A stretch of 64,000 bases of DNA. It comes from Massospora cicadina (Eukaryota > Entomophthoromycota > Entomophthoromycetes > Entomophthorales > Entomophthoraceae). A model generated the notes under the pieces. It did no database searches. It had not been told where the DNA came from and worked only from the letters and a program-made list of their open reading frames with translations. Location of the stretch: positions 16,012 to 80,011 of the forward strand of contig JAKSZP010009623.1 of the NCBI GenBank assembly GCA_022478985.1, given 5' to 3'. Shown here piece after piece: positions 12,260 through 22,990 of the stretch; the first letter of the stretch is position 1, and each line of letters opens with the position of its first letter. The position numbers were made by a program, and so were the translations under genes.

Positions 12260-12345
12260 TAATTAACTGTCCATTGTCTCTGACCATTTCCGCCCTCCTT
12301 GTTGAGATGGGCGACTCAGTGGTTACCATCTTCCTTATGAATGTT
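12260..12345 (+). other. Leader of G3 up to the G1 insertion
   Basis: Starts taattaactg and runs parallel to the G4 leader at 43788 (taatgaactg...), including a cgccctcctt / caccctcctc block. No tRNA primer site beginning TGG is adjacent to the LTR in either element. The sequence breaks at ATGTT, the G1 target. Confidence 0.6.
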
Positions 12346-12680
12346 TCTGGAAGTTTTTAATTACACTTCCAATGGGGCAGGTTTTCTCTCGAAGTTATAC
12401 TGAGTGGATTCTCCCAAAAGAAGTAAATTTAGGTAAAAAATACAGGTTATAATCTAACTTAATTTTTATAAAAAGAAGAGGATATTTATAGGCTTCATAA
12501 TGGCTCATAATCTATCAGAGCGAATTAATCTCTGCGCAATTGAATCTTCAAATAATTGATTGGGATGATACTGATCATTAACCTTGATAGATTGAGATAT
12601 ATTGTTTTCTCCTTCTGATGATGCCAGGAATCAATGGAGTAGAATTTTTGGAGACAAGAGAATTTGGCAAAATCCTGACA
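12346..12680 (-). repeat. 3' LTR of G1
   Basis: Minus strand begins TGTCAGGATTTTGCC and ends near ...AAAACTTCCA. It aligns with 18350-18689 over its whole length with a modest number of differences, so G1 is fairly young relative to G3. Confidence 0.85.
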
Positions 12681-12692
12681 CTTCCCCCCTCA
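12681..12692 (-). promoter_or_regulatory. Polypurine tract of G1
   Basis: On the minus strand tgaggggggaag directly precedes the TG of the 3' LTR, the usual plus-strand primer position in LTR elements. Confidence 0.7.
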
Positions 12693-12793
12693 AGATTTGA
12701 TCACGGTTGAGAGTTTTTCTTAAAAACTAGGGTGAATATGATTTATCACTATACTGGTATCAACATGAAAAATAAAAAATACTCTAATCCTTT

Positions 12794-13870
12794 TCAAAAT
12801 ATAAACCAATAGGGACCAGACCAGTTAGTTTTTAACTTTTCAGTTCTTTCACCAGGCTGAGAGTGATAGTACATAACGTAATCCCCAATTTTGTATTCAG
12901 GTAAGGCAGGTTTATGTTGATTACTTCTTTGAGTCTCCTTTTGAGTGGTTGCTTCAATCAATTTCATTGCTTGATCTTGAAGATGAATAATTTTGTCAAC
13001 CAGATTCCTCATAGTTAAATCAGAATTTTCTGGGATGCTTTCCTCAAGGATTGTCTGAACACTAGAAGGGACTGAAGGATCCCTCCCATATATGCACTTA
13101 AAAGGTGACATCTTGATAATGTGATGATAGCTTATCTGATAAGCAAACAAGGCAATAGGCAAATAAAAATTCCACCGATTTGGGTCAGTAAATCCATCTT
13201 CCTTAGAATTAAGACTAGGGTTCCATTAACTCATTCAATGGCCCCGTTTGTAGATGGATTATATGGGACAACAAATTTTTGAGCAGTGTTAAATAATTTA
13301 GATAATTCCTTTATAAGTTGTAAGGTGAAGTTAGTCCCACTATCTAACATAAGGACATTGGGACACCAATGTTGAGAAATGATATGCTGGTATAGGAATA
13401 GCTCTGTAGACTTAGCTGAGGGGTAGCAATGGAAATGGCCTCAACCCATTTAGTTAAATGGTCAACAGCCATAATGATATACTGATGTCCATGCAATCCC
13501 CAAAAAAGGACCTACAACATCAATGCTGACCACTTAAAATGCTTTAGTTGGAGGAATAACTTGATGTTGAAAAGTAGGTCTAGTAGTTCCATGACGTTTA
13601 ATAAATAAGACATGAGTCAAGGGTCTCTCAAATGAATTCAGTCATGTTGTTCCAATAGTATCGAGTCTTCAACCATTCTTGAGTCTTCTTTAAACCACTA
13701 TGACCGACTTGTTTGTGACCTTCCAACACAGAGTGAAATCTAGAGTTGGGGTGCAGAAAGGGCAACCATTTGGATTTGACTTTCATATACAAAGCTCCGA
13801 CCCAAATCATAGTATCTTTGGTAACTAATTTTAGAAAGGCTTGATCCTCTTCAGTTTCTCGATCCCACAA
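12794..13870 (-). pseudogene. G1 integrase
   Basis: Minus strand in order. At 13628-13870 is the zinc-binding N terminus with VGHSGLKKTQEWLKTRYYW. A catalytic core follows around 13560-13230 with SIDVVGPF, DSGTNFT and NPSTNGAIE, so the D, D and E positions are readable although stops interrupt it. At 12794-13162 is the C-terminal part (SPFKCIYGRDP, IGDYVMYYHSQPGE) ending in the GPY-type motif WSGPYWF. The enzyme would insert cDNA. The stops at about 13627 and after the E residue disable it. Confidence 0.7.
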
Positions 13871-14340
13871 CTCAGGTCATCCAATAAGATTATATAGGCG
13901 GTCTTTTTTTCTGGTTCCAAGGTCAGAATAGGCAATTGGGACAGCCCATCAGCATTTTGATGTTGAGCACATGAGCAATGAACAATGGAAAAATCATAAT
14001 TTTTCAACCTTAAAGCCCAATGGGCCAACCTCCCATCAGGATCCTTCATGTTCTGCAACCACCTTAAAGAAGAATGGTCAGTAATAACAGTGAAATAGTT
14101 ATAATATAAAAATTGACAATAGTGCTTGATTGCTAGAACTACAGCCAAACACTTCCGCTCAGTGACACTGTAATTCCGTTCAGCCTTAGACAAAGTTTTG
14201 CTATAGAAAGCGATGGGATGAATATTCTTCTCTTCATCACACTGGGATAAGATAGCCCCAATAGTGACATTGCTTGCATCAGTATGTAAAAAGAAAGGCT
14301 TGTCAATTTGGGGATGAATTAAAACTGGTGCCTTGGTCAA
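13831..14340 (-). pseudogene. G1 RNase H domain
   Basis: A 169-codon open frame with the gypsy RNase H pattern: FLHTDASNVTIGAILSQ (first Asp), AFYSKTLSKAERNY and SVTERKCLAVVLAIKH (Glu), VITDHSSLRWLQ (Asp), and QHQNADGLSQLP at the end of the domain. All four acidic positions appear present, so this is the best-preserved part of G1. It continues from the RT segment at 14337-14615 after a frame change and is followed by the integrase. Confidence 0.8.
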
Positions 14341-15240
14341 GGCAGTTTGCAGAGAATTGAGTGACTCTTCCTGAGCTCAACCCCACTCGAAGGGCACTCC
14401 TTTCTGCAACAGGTGAAATAAGGGTTCAGCCATATCAGAAAACTTGAGTATAAATTACTGGTAATACCCAACCATGCTGAGAAAGACTTGAATATTCCAA
14501 AGAGAGGTGGAGGAGGCATTTGTTGGATGGCTTGAATTTTTTCTGATAGGTGTTGAATTCCTTTAGCTGAGACCTGATGTCCTAAAAAGTCCATTTCGTT
14601 TTGTAGTATGAACATTTGGAGGGTTTGAGTTTTTAAGGAAGAGCTCCAAATTCATCTAAAAACTTCCTTTAAATGGTCCAAATGTTCGGTAAACATTTTG
14701 GAAAATATGGTAATATCATCAAGATATACCAAAATGCAAGTAAGCTTTAGATCCCATAGCATACTGTCCATGGCCCTTTGGAAAGTTGCTGGGGCATTGC
14801 TTAGTCCTTGAGGCATATGAGTTAGTTCAAACAAACCTTCACTTGATATCAAGGCACACTTGGAACGGTCTTCTGGGGATAGCTCAATTTGTCAGTATCC
14901 ACTGGCTTGGTCCATAGCCGGAAAAATAAGTGGATCCAGCTAACAACCTAAGAGAATCATCAATCCTAGGTAAGGGATAACAATCTTGTTGAGTAATAGC
15001 GTTCAGTCTATGATAATCCATAATTACTCGGTGGGAACCATCCTTTTTCTTAATTAAAAGTAATGAGGAAGCCCAAGGACTGTTCTAGGATTTCAATAGT
15101 CCAGCCTCCAATAATTGATGCAACTCCTTGGTAACCTGGGCTTCTTCCACTTTAGAATTACAATAGGGCTATGCATGAATAGGAAGGTGGTCGCCAATTT
15201 CAACGGAGTGTATTACTCCTTCATCTTCCCAAAATTATAA
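14337..15240 (-). pseudogene. G1 reverse transcriptase
   Basis: Minus strand. From about 15060 the frame is broken but shows the DGSHRVIMDYH-like block. At 14652-14852 it reads GLFELTHMPQGLSNAPATFQ, then LVYLDDITIFS with the YLDD catalytic pair intact. At 14337-14615 is the connection to RNase H (FLGHQVSAKGI). Stops and at least two frameshifts separate the pieces. Confidence 0.7.
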
Positions 15241-15379
15241 GTATGCTTAGCAAAAATGTCAGAATATTCATCTAACAATTGAAGTAATTGTTTCTCCTGC
15301 TCACTAGAGAGATGTTTTCCGATAGCAGGGCCCACAGTAAAGATTTCCTGATCACTTTCCAACCCAAATTTTGTAGGCT

Positions 15380-15673
15380 TACAAAGGGTTTAACATCATA
15401 AATCTGAGATAAGGGCAGTAACTTGACATATGCAATAGGGTGTTATCAATCTACCATTTTCAGCTCATTGGTAAGGTTCGCCAGTAAGACAGATAATGAT
15501 CCTGAATAAGCATAATCCAATACTTCAGTACAAGGTAATAGTTCTTTAGCAGAAGGTTTGAAAAGGCATTGAACTTGTAACAAATGTCCTTTGGGAATCA
15601 AAAATGGTAATAAGTAAAAACAATTACCTGAGACTTTGGTGGAATAACTAAGTTTTGGGGAGAAAATAGACAT
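15380..15673 (-). pseudogene. G1 dUTPase-like segment between protease and RT
   Basis: The 75-codon minus-strand frame contains LIPKGHLLQVQ and then EVLDYAYSGSLSVLLANLTN. After two stops comes HPIAYVKLLPL. The pattern G/E-V-L-D-x-x-Y-x-G..VLL.N...I followed by a hydrophobic I-A strand is that of motif III and the following strands of trimeric dUTPases. It occupies the same place, between protease and RT, in G2, G5 and G6. Similarity is by eye and short. An alternative is a generic beta-strand linker. Confidence 0.45.
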
Positions 15674-16057
15674 CCCTTCTTTAATATCAGCCGATGTAGG
15701 GGGTAATTTTACATGAGAATCTCCAACGTGATATTGAAGTGAATAAGACCTTTTGGTTACTTCTAGCAGATATAACTGACGTCATGTAGAAGCATTATTG
15801 GATAAAAGTAAGGGAACTCTATACCCCAAGAGAGATAACAAAGAGTTAGGGTAATTAGTAATTTCATAGAATTCTCATAAAACTTGAATCCTCAAAAGTA
15901 GATCATAACTCAAGTTATTGATTATAATGGCAGGGATTGTAAAAGTTAATTTCCCAATTTTCAGGGGAAGGGACAAAAAAGCTCCAATTGATTGAGTACT
16001 CTGAGGTCCAGCTGTTCCATATTCTTCAAAGTGAGAAATATTGGATGTTAATTTGAT

Positions 16058-16501
16058 TCACTTAATTAATTTTGATGAAACAACATTCACTGGAGATTCC
16101 ATATCTATGATAGCTTTGGCATTGATTTGATTCACTTGGAAGTCAATATGGGTAATGGTGCTTCCAAACTGAGAGGATAAAGCCAACAAGGAGGGCAAAA
16201 AATAAGAAGAAAGTTCATCTTTATTATAATTGACCAGGCTTTGATGTTCTCGCTGCGCACTCATATCATTATCGAGGTGGAGAATCTTGTTGGGCTTATC
16301 TCTTTTCTTCTTCTCATCCGCTTCCTTTTTGAAACAATGCTCCTCAGTATGAAAATATCGATAACAGTAGTTACACTGAGTAGACCTAGTATTCTCAGGC
16401 ATAGCATAAACTTTGGGGCGACTAGGTCTAGGAGACTCATAAAATTGGGGTTTTTTGGAGAATTGAGGAGGCAATTCTAATAAGGCCTTCTTAATGTCCA
16501 A
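16058..16501 (-). pseudogene. G1 Gag C terminus with CCHC knuckle, and protease start
   Basis: A 147-codon minus-strand frame. Residues 43-56 are CNYCYRYFHTEEHC, fitting C-x2-C-x4-H-x4-C of a nucleocapsid knuckle. A basic stretch follows. The frame ends with AIIDMESPVNVVSSKLIK, which corresponds to the protease active-site region written DTGSPVNV in G2 and G5. Here T and G are replaced by M and E, so the protease is dead. Confidence 0.75.
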
Positions 16502-16614
16502 AATACTTCAGAAATTTTTTTTACACTTGTTAGATAAAATTGCATTTGCATTCTGGAAGAAAAAGCTGACAACTTCCATAATTTCATCATCTAAATTTAA
16601 CCAACCATAAGCCA

Positions 16615-16950
16615 CTAGAGTCTGAGCTTCCCAATAGAACTGATGAGCAAAGTCTTTGATGGATTTGTTTCAGTGGGGCCGTATACCCATAAAAGCCTGT
16701 TTGTAAAGGAGAGAGTTTGCTCACTCCCAAATTCTTTGATTAACACTTCCTTCACCTGAGACCAGGTAGAGCAAGTCATCAAGTGGGGTACCATGATATC
16801 CTGAGCCAAATGAGTAAGACAATTTGGCAAATAATTCATATTTTGGTGATCCATGGCCTCACTTAGCGCCTTTTCACAAAGATAGAGAAAGGAGATAATG
16901 CTGCCTTCCCCTGGGGAGTACTTGTCCTTGAATACCGGTTTGAAACTCAT
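16615..16950 (-). pseudogene. G1 Gag capsid-like segment
   Basis: A 111-codon minus-strand frame with SIISFLYLCEKALSEAMDHQ and a WSQVKEVLIKEFGSEQTL block, the helix pattern typical of gypsy capsid domains. Related blocks are readable in G2 near 20200 (AKVKEALLAEFGKKQSL). It sits between the coiled-coil part and the knuckle. Confidence 0.6.
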
Positions 16951-18295
16951 GGGGCATTAGTGGTCAAAACATGTACTCCAGGTTGTTCTGATTGAGTGGA
17001 AACATAATAGTTGGAGTCCAATGCCTGAGAAGAAAATTGAGGATAAGGACCAGCAGCTTTGGTATATATTTCACTAATCTGACGGTTCATATCAGCAAGC
17101 CCCACTTTCTCATCTAATTGGCGAGATAGCTCAAAAATCTGTTCCTGCTGTGCATTATACTTGAGTTCCAGCGTCTCAATATTTGCCTGGAGCATTTCTC
17201 CTATATATTCACAAGTATTAAGCAGGATATCAGTTTCCTTTGCCCATTTACCCAAATTGATCAACTCATCAGATAAAGACTGAAGTGACAAGAGGGGATT
17301 GATTGGTATCCATTGGGGGTTAAGTTACACTCCTTGGCCAATTTATAGAATTGTTCATGCAATCGGTCCATCATACTCAAGAGAGAGTCAATTTGTTGAA
17401 TGGATCCTGAATGCTCGTCAGCACCTGGAGGCCACCAATGTCCTTCCACACCTGGCTGTCCATGAGGCCCTACATTCCCGGGGGTCCACGTGGTCCTTCA
17501 CCCCCAGGTGGCCCACGAGGTCCTTCAATTCCTGGAAGACCCATTGCTCCAGTGGTTTTCTCTACCTCATTGACCCAGAATTGAATTCCTGAGTACAGCT
17601 GCTCCAATTGAATGATACAGGTTCTAACTTCATCCTCCATTGATTGATTACACTTGGAGAGTTGGAAAAGACTCTCTCTCCATTCTCTCTGCATCTCCTG
17701 GACTTTCTTCATGAACTGTTCATCAACAAAACCAGACATCCTGATATTGAGCTGAATAAGCTGTTGATGAATTTCGTTGAGAAGGGTCCAGTTATTAATA
17801 ATGGCCTTACAATTATCTCAGCTAAACTCATAGGCAGACTTGAAAAATTTTGAAACATGATTATTCAAGGATTGAAGTCCTTATAGTAAATTGAGCATCC
17901 CTAAATGGTGCATTCCCACTATAGGTAATAAATGGTATAAGGTTGGGTGTACAATCTGGTGCAAGTATTGCTTGGGGCCAATTCCTGGCATTTGGGAGGT
18001 TTGCAACACTTCCACAAAATAGAGGGTATGGCATTGGATCAAGATCGGGTAGAACGGATTCCAGGTATTAAGGCACCTTCAAGCAGTTGATTGATAATAT
18101 TTCATAAAACCTCCTGTGGTATTTGAAAGTCAGATGTAAAACTTAAGTTAGGACCATAAAATTCAAAGTTGGCATGATTTTCCAACGTGGAGGGTAATCT
18201 TGGGATTTGGGTTTCAGTTAAATGAACCCAACATAATATACGGCCTTGCTCATGGTCTTGAGCTTACTCAGGCAAAAAATGAGAATCCATGGTAG
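16947..18295 (-). pseudogene. G1 Gag N-terminal half: coiled coil and collagen-like repeat
   Basis: The likely Gag start is ATG at about 18293 (MDSHFLPE, then a stop). The frame is readable but interrupted. At 17470-17739 a helical segment (MKKVQEMQREWRESLFQLSKC...) is followed by a Gly-X-Y run beginning GLPGIEGPRGPPGGEG. After a frame break the run continues in 17261-17449 as GPHGQPGVEGHWWPPGADEH. The next frame, 16947-17291, is rich in heptad leucines (SLQSLSDELINL...). Collagen-like triplets in Gag probably aid assembly or spacing, but that is inference. Confidence 0.6.
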
Positions 18296-18329
18296 TTATT
18301 AACGTTTTCACTGGTGCATAACTCAGAGT

Positions 18330-18348
18330 GCCCCTGTAGTGAGCACCA
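18330..18348 (-). promoter_or_regulatory. Primer-binding-site-like sequence of G1
   Basis: Minus strand TGGTGCTCACTACAGGGGC lies one base after the 5' LTR. The same start occurs at this place in G5 (56963) and, with TGG changed to TAG, in G2 (19826). The tRNA cannot be assigned by eye. Confidence 0.6.
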
Positions 18349-18349
18349 G

Positions 18350-18689
18350 TATGGAAGTTTTGAATTACACTTCCAATGGGGCAGGTTTTCTCTTGAAGTT
18401 ACACTGAGTGGATTCTCCCAAAAGCGATAAATTTAAGTAAAAAATACAGGTTATAATTCGACCTAATTTTTATTATCAAAAGGAGGGGATATTTATAGGC
18501 TTCATAAAAGCTCATAATCTATCAGAGCAGATTAATCTCTGCGCGATCAAATCTTCAATCAATTGATTGGGATGATATTGTTCATTAATCTTGATAGATT
18601 GAGATATATTGTTTTCTCCTTATGATGATGCCAGGAATCAATGGAGTAGAATTTTTTAAGAGAAAAGAGAATTTGGTGAAATCCTGACA
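18350..18689 (-). repeat. 5' LTR of G1
   Basis: Starts on the minus strand TGTCAGGATTTCACC. It is the partner of 12346-12680 and is followed outside by ATGTT. Confidence 0.85.
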
Positions 18690-19073
18690 ATGTTTAATTG
18701 GTAGCCTGCCTTCAGTGGATTTTTTTGTTGATCACCAATTTTGTAAGCAGTTCCCAGATGGATTTGGAGGAAACCCTTCTTGTTCAAATTGTTCCAAACC
18801 CTCTACTTTCCCCTTGGTCCACACTTAAAATGAGAACTTCATGATTGGATGGCCAATTTGGCCTTAGGCTCTGTTCCCAAAGCTGAATCAGTATCCATAT
18901 TAGTTCCAGATCATAACTTTGCACCTACGCCCAAGTCAATGTGCTTTATCTCACCTGTCTTTGCAATCTCTTTGGTGTCTGCATAAATGACTGCATCTGC
19001 CAAAAAACAGGATTACGCCTACTTTTGCTACTATTAAAATTTGTATCAGGGCAAACTAGGTGCTCTATAAGGC
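18690..19073 (+). pseudogene. G3 gag-region remnant between G1 and G2
   Basis: This piece belongs to G3 by position, since it resumes after the ATGTT duplication. It should be the gag region, but no frame is readable and the similarity to the G4 gag is too faint to align by eye. It ends at the G2 LTR. Confidence 0.4.
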
Positions 19074-19822
19074 CGTTAGACAATTACCCTCCAAGCTTCA
19101 AGAAAAGGATAGTTTGGGTCAAAATAGGCCTAAAGGGTGAAATGTTGGACATTTACAAGTTTTCAATTGGGATAAGAGCGTTTTAAGCAATAATAACAAT
19201 ATTAGCAGCTAAAAGACCCTGGTTGGTTCTCAATGGAGCTCCTTGAATTGGGGTAACACTTTTGCAAATACTACACAGGCAAATAGCACAAGTTCTAGAG
19301 GTTTGATTTCCCTGATCACGCGGCGGAACCAAGGGAGTCCACTGGAGGTTCCTCCCCAGGACACTTCTAGTTCAAATCAAACACTTAAGTGGGGACCACC
19401 CCTTTTATAGGCTTGTCAGGGATCCCCCAAGGTGCAATTACTTTCTCTAATGGGTATTGGATGAAATTTAACAAATTATTAACCCACAGGTTTGTCTTGC
19501 CTAAAAAACTCTTTATCAGTCTTTCTGCAAAAGTGAAGTGAGTTTTCTGAGCTCTGATAGGTTAAATTTCAATATTCCCTAAACCAGGCCATACTAAGAT
19601 ATTTTAAACTTAGCATTTATTTCCCTTTGACCCTCAATACAGTTTAAATACTGAGTGGTAAAACATCGAGAGGGTTTGTTTCTCTTACCCAGCGCCACCA
19701 CTAATAAAACATATAAAAATCAGATTTTGGTTATTAGTGCTTTTTATCCTTAATATAAGTAAATTGTTTGTGGAATCCAGCGGAGATTGGCACCAGTGAG
19801 CAACATTAGCGGGATTCCCACA
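19074..19822 (+). repeat. 5' LTR of G2
   Basis: Begins CGTTAGACAATTACCCTCC (TG worn to CG) and ends gggattcccaca. It aligns with 25318 onward and with the G5 LTR at 56202. Shared blocks include cccttttataggctt, cacaggtttgtcttgcct and aatactgagtggtaa. Confidence 0.75.
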
Positions 19823-19825
19823 AAG

Positions 19826-19845
19826 TAGTGCTCACTATAGGGGCT
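19826..19845 (+). promoter_or_regulatory. Primer-binding-site-like sequence of G2
   Basis: TAGTGCTCACTATAGGGGC follows the LTR after three bases. It matches TGGTGCTCACTACAG of G1 and G5 except for G-to-A and C-to-T type changes. Confidence 0.5.
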
Positions 19846-19869
19846 ACCTGTACACCTCAAAATCTCAAC

Positions 19870-21060
19870 AAAATAAAATGGAGGCTTTCAAAGTGATTAA
19901 CCACCCAACCCTTTCCCATGAAATGAATCAAGTATAGTTGCCCTTGAAAAGAAACTAACAAGCGCTATTTCTTTTCTTAAAGAGCTTGAACTAAGCCATT
20001 TCAAAACCCCCATTACAAGACAAGTTGACCCCCAGTGATGGGGGCATTGCTTCGTTTTTGTATTCCTATGAATCTGTAATGTAAGGTGCATCTGACGGGC
20101 AAAAAATTAAACACATCCTTCCTTGCTTAAGTCTTCTGGCACAAGAGATGATAGTTTTTTATATGGACAATCTGCATACACGGGCAAAGGTGAAGGAGGC
20201 ACTTTTGGCTGAATTTGGTAAAAAACAGAGTCTAAACAGGGAAAACAGGCCTTTATGCGCCTTAGCATGTATGAAGGCAAACTGACCGCTGCTTTTTCTG
20301 AGCGGTTTTACCTGGCTGTGCAGAGGTTGAAAAAATCTAAAATGCTAACCTTTGATAATGCCATCGCAGCCATGTTAACTGGGATAGCTTCCCAACCCTT
20401 TCTAGCCAGGCATATCATTTCAGTGAAGTGCAGCTTCAAAAACTGAGACATGATAGAGACTTTGTTAGACGTTGCTAAATTCCATACATATGCGACAACA
20501 AATGAAGTTGAGATGAAACCTCCAGTTCTAACAATTGAGGAGCTTTCACCTGTATGACAGTTGGGGATGAGTCCTCCTGTGCCTATCCCCTTTGTGAAAC
20601 CTGCTCATTAAGTGTGACTAAAGAAGATATCATTCCCTCCTGTAGATCTGAGACAAGTAAGGTAGTTAATACACACTCCCGCACAAGCTTACTAAAGCTG
20701 GTGTGTCTTCCCCTCCAGACAAGCTGGTGGTTGCGCTCCCTAAGGGTAACCCCTGTGATAATAAAGGGCTTTCTGTAAAGACGTATGGTCAGAAGATAGC
20801 TACCTAACCTCATGTGCCCATCTCCCCTACCTCAATTGTGACATTGCCAGTATTTGAGAATACCCCATGGGGATGAATCTGAGGGGGTCACAATGATGCT
20901 GATTACTACATATTGTGAGCACCCATGGAAGTGGAGGTCCCTGATTGACTAAACGCTAAAGGAGTAGAAGAAACCACTATACCTGAGGAAAAGTACCTCA
21001 GCCAAGTTCTAATTTGTCCTAAAGTTATTAACACTGCCAGCAATGCCAATCAGTTCTTAG
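19870..21060 (+). pseudogene. G2 gag
   Basis: Broken plus-strand frames. Around 20130-20250 is a capsid-like block (AQEMIVFYMDN, AKVKEALLAEFGKKQSL). At 20255-20446 comes MLTFDNAIAAMLTGIASQPFL, parallel to LPLDAIAALLTGLASHPSL in G5 at 57490. Downstream up to 21060 the frame is lost. No knuckle is visible, unlike G1. Confidence 0.55.
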
Positions 21061-21095
21061 CTGGCTTGATTTGACCTCTTCAGCGGGTCCATACC

Positions 21096-21680
21096 ATGAA
21101 ATCCATATTAGATAAATACCCTGAGACTGCTTATAAACTAACCTCCTCTTTCCAGCTCAAGGATGTCTTGGCTCTGTCTCCTAACTTTGGAGGAACAGTC
21201 ATTAAAGTGGAAGTGGTCATTCAAAAAGTCTGGGTAATGGCCATTTTGGATACTGGCTCCCCAGTTAATGTAATCTCCACTAAGCTCATCAAAAAGATAA
21301 AGCTGGCGCCTGACTTGGAGTACAATCACAAGTTTGGAACTGCAGGCCTGTACAACACCTGTGCCATTGAGGCATACTCTTCCATTCCCATTAGAATTAG
21401 GAAGCTCATTTATGGTCCCCACAGTGGCCTTGGACAACAACAGTTATGATTTTCTCATAGGCACCCAATTTATGATTGAATATGATGGTATTATCAACAT
21501 GAAGCAAGGTTTTCTCTCGTTACTCAAATATGAAGTCCATTTAGTCTTATCCAATAAAGATCCCAGCAAGAATGATTACTCTTGTCTGGATGAATACCCC
21601 TTTCCGCTATGAGTGCATTATTCCACCTTCAGGAACAACACAAAGAAATTTCTTAATTTAGTGGATGCTAGGGACGGTAT
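21096..21680 (+). pseudogene. G2 protease region
   Basis: Open frames 21096-21449 and 21334-21612. The active-site segment MAILDTGSPVNVISTKLI is intact, and the second strand IGTQFMIEYDGIINM follows after one frame change. It would process Gag-Pol. The upstream part (FQLKDVLALSPNFGGTV) matches G5 near 58560. The flap and C terminus are split by the shift at about 21430. Confidence 0.7.
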
Positions 21681-21684
21681 CCCT

Positions 21685-22050
21685 TTCTATGCTGCAGATG
21701 AGATCTTGACTAAGTCTGGTGACATTGAGTGGTTGACACAAAGATCACGCTCCAAATCCCACACCACTGCTTGTTGTACCTTATAAATCTTGAGGGCGTT
21801 GCCCATTGGAGCCTCGGGTATTGCCTGGGATACTAGAAACAGCCTAACAGAGGCCTATTACTAAACTGTTAGGGAACCTCACCGGCAAGGACATGGCTAT
21901 TAAAGAACACTAGGAGATTGGCAGAGGCTTATTGGTCCCCATAGAGGACAATGAACGTATTCACTTCATTGGCTCAATGACTGATTTGTTATTGCCTATG
22001 GATAGCCTGGTATGTACCTTACCCGACGTCCATATTTTGGATGAGCTGAC
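21685..22050 (+). pseudogene. G2 dUTPase-like segment
   Basis: Between protease and RT, broken frames read EILTKSGDIEWL, then RVLPGILETA, then ITKLLGNLTGKDMAIKEH and EIGRGLLVPIEDN. The better copy in G5 (60196-60331) has PGVLDPAYQQYINLLLGNL in the same place. That fits motif III of trimeric dUTPases followed by the hydrophobic strand. Here the Asp/Tyr pair is lost. Confidence 0.4.
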
Positions 22051-22199
22051 CTAAATGAGCTGGAAATAATTCATACTTTACTAGAAGGATATAGCGACAT
22101 ATTCTCTAAATTGGATAATGACTACGGCCATATGAAGGGCTGTAGCCACTCCATTGATGTGGGTGATGCTCATCCTATTAGTTCAAAACTTTTTTTGTA

Positions 22200-22990
22200 A
22201 GTCAAAGGTGGAAGAACATCAGATGAGGACGGAGCTCCAGCAGTTACTAAACGCGAGGTTACTAGCTCCTTCACAAAGACCTTGGTATTCCCCCTTTTGC
22301 TAATTAAAAAGAACAGAAGACATCAGATAGTCATGGACTACAAAGAATTAAATAACCTCTTGAAAAAGGATAGATATCCCATCCCTCGCATTGATGGCAC
22401 CCTGGAACAACTCCCTAGATTTAACTTCTTCTATGCAATGGACTTGGCTAGCGGCTATTGGAAAATGGACTTTCTTCCCAAGACCAGGAGAAATGTGCTC
22501 TTATTTGCAGTGAGGGTCTCTTCCAAGCCACCCGTTTACCTCAAGTGTTGTGAAACGCACCTGCAACTTTCCAGCATGGTATGGATCATACCTTGCAGGA
22601 TTTAAAGTTAAGTTTTGTTATTGTCTATCTTGAGGACATCATGGTGTTCTAAAAAAACCTTTAACAAACATCTTAATCACCTGAAGGAGGTGTTTCAATG
22701 CTTACTTGAGTCAAATATCAAGTTAAAACCCTTAAAGTGTACCTTTTTTTAGTACTAGATGGTCCCCCTTAAAGTGTACCTTTTTTAGTACTAGATGGTA
22801 CCTTAAAGTGTACCTTCTTCCAAAGGAAATTGGATTTCCTTGGACACTTCATTTCTCAAGAAAGAATCCAAACCATACAAGATAAGGTCATCCATTTTAA
22901 AATGCCTCCCCCTAAAAATTTATGGGATAGTCCGGTATCTCTAGGGATATGGGGTATTACCATCAGTTCATCCCTAAGTTCGCCCAGCTC
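22200..22990 (+). pseudogene. G2 reverse transcriptase
   Basis: Open frame 22282-22605 holds FPLLLIKKNRRHQIVMDYKE, YPIPRIDGTLEQLP and FYAMDLASGYWKMDF, the fingers and palm of gypsy RTs. The catalytic motif is read near 22615-22640 as IVYLEDIMVF: the first Asp of the YxDD pair has become Glu. Then HLNHLKEVFQCLLESNIKLKPLKC leads into a short tandem insertion (22730-22815), after which FLGHFISQERIQ resumes. Inactive. Confidence 0.7.
22730..22815 (+). repeat. Triplicated 15-bp target with two tiny retroposon-like inserts
   Basis: The sequence ccttaaagtgtacc occurs three times (22730, 22768, 22801). Between copies stand T6-7 plus agtactagatggt. T-run plus agtactag is exactly the terminal signature of W-B (4341) and W-E (59029). 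A single short insert followed by tandem duplication would look the same. Confidence 0.5.

Larger units (their letters stand above)
12346..18689 (-). mobile_element. Ty3/gypsy element G1, complete with both LTRs
   Basis: A 6.3 kb minus-strand element. LTRs at 12346-12680 and 18350-18689 are flanked by the perfect 5-bp duplication ATGTT (12341-12345 and 18690-18694). A primer-site-like TGGTGCTCACTACAG follows the 5' LTR and a polypurine tract precedes the 3' LTR. Order on the minus strand: Gag with coiled coil, collagen-like repeat and CCHC knuckle; protease; dUTPase-like segment; RT; RNase H; integrase. Many stops and frameshifts make it inactive. It lies in the leader of G3. Confidence 0.85.

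Noticed and set aside
12348..12680. Reading the G1 LTR as ending exactly at TGG...CA
   Set aside because: Ending two bases further out gives a perfect ATGTT duplication on both sides, so the longer boundary was preferred, although the canonical CA is then followed by two extra bases.
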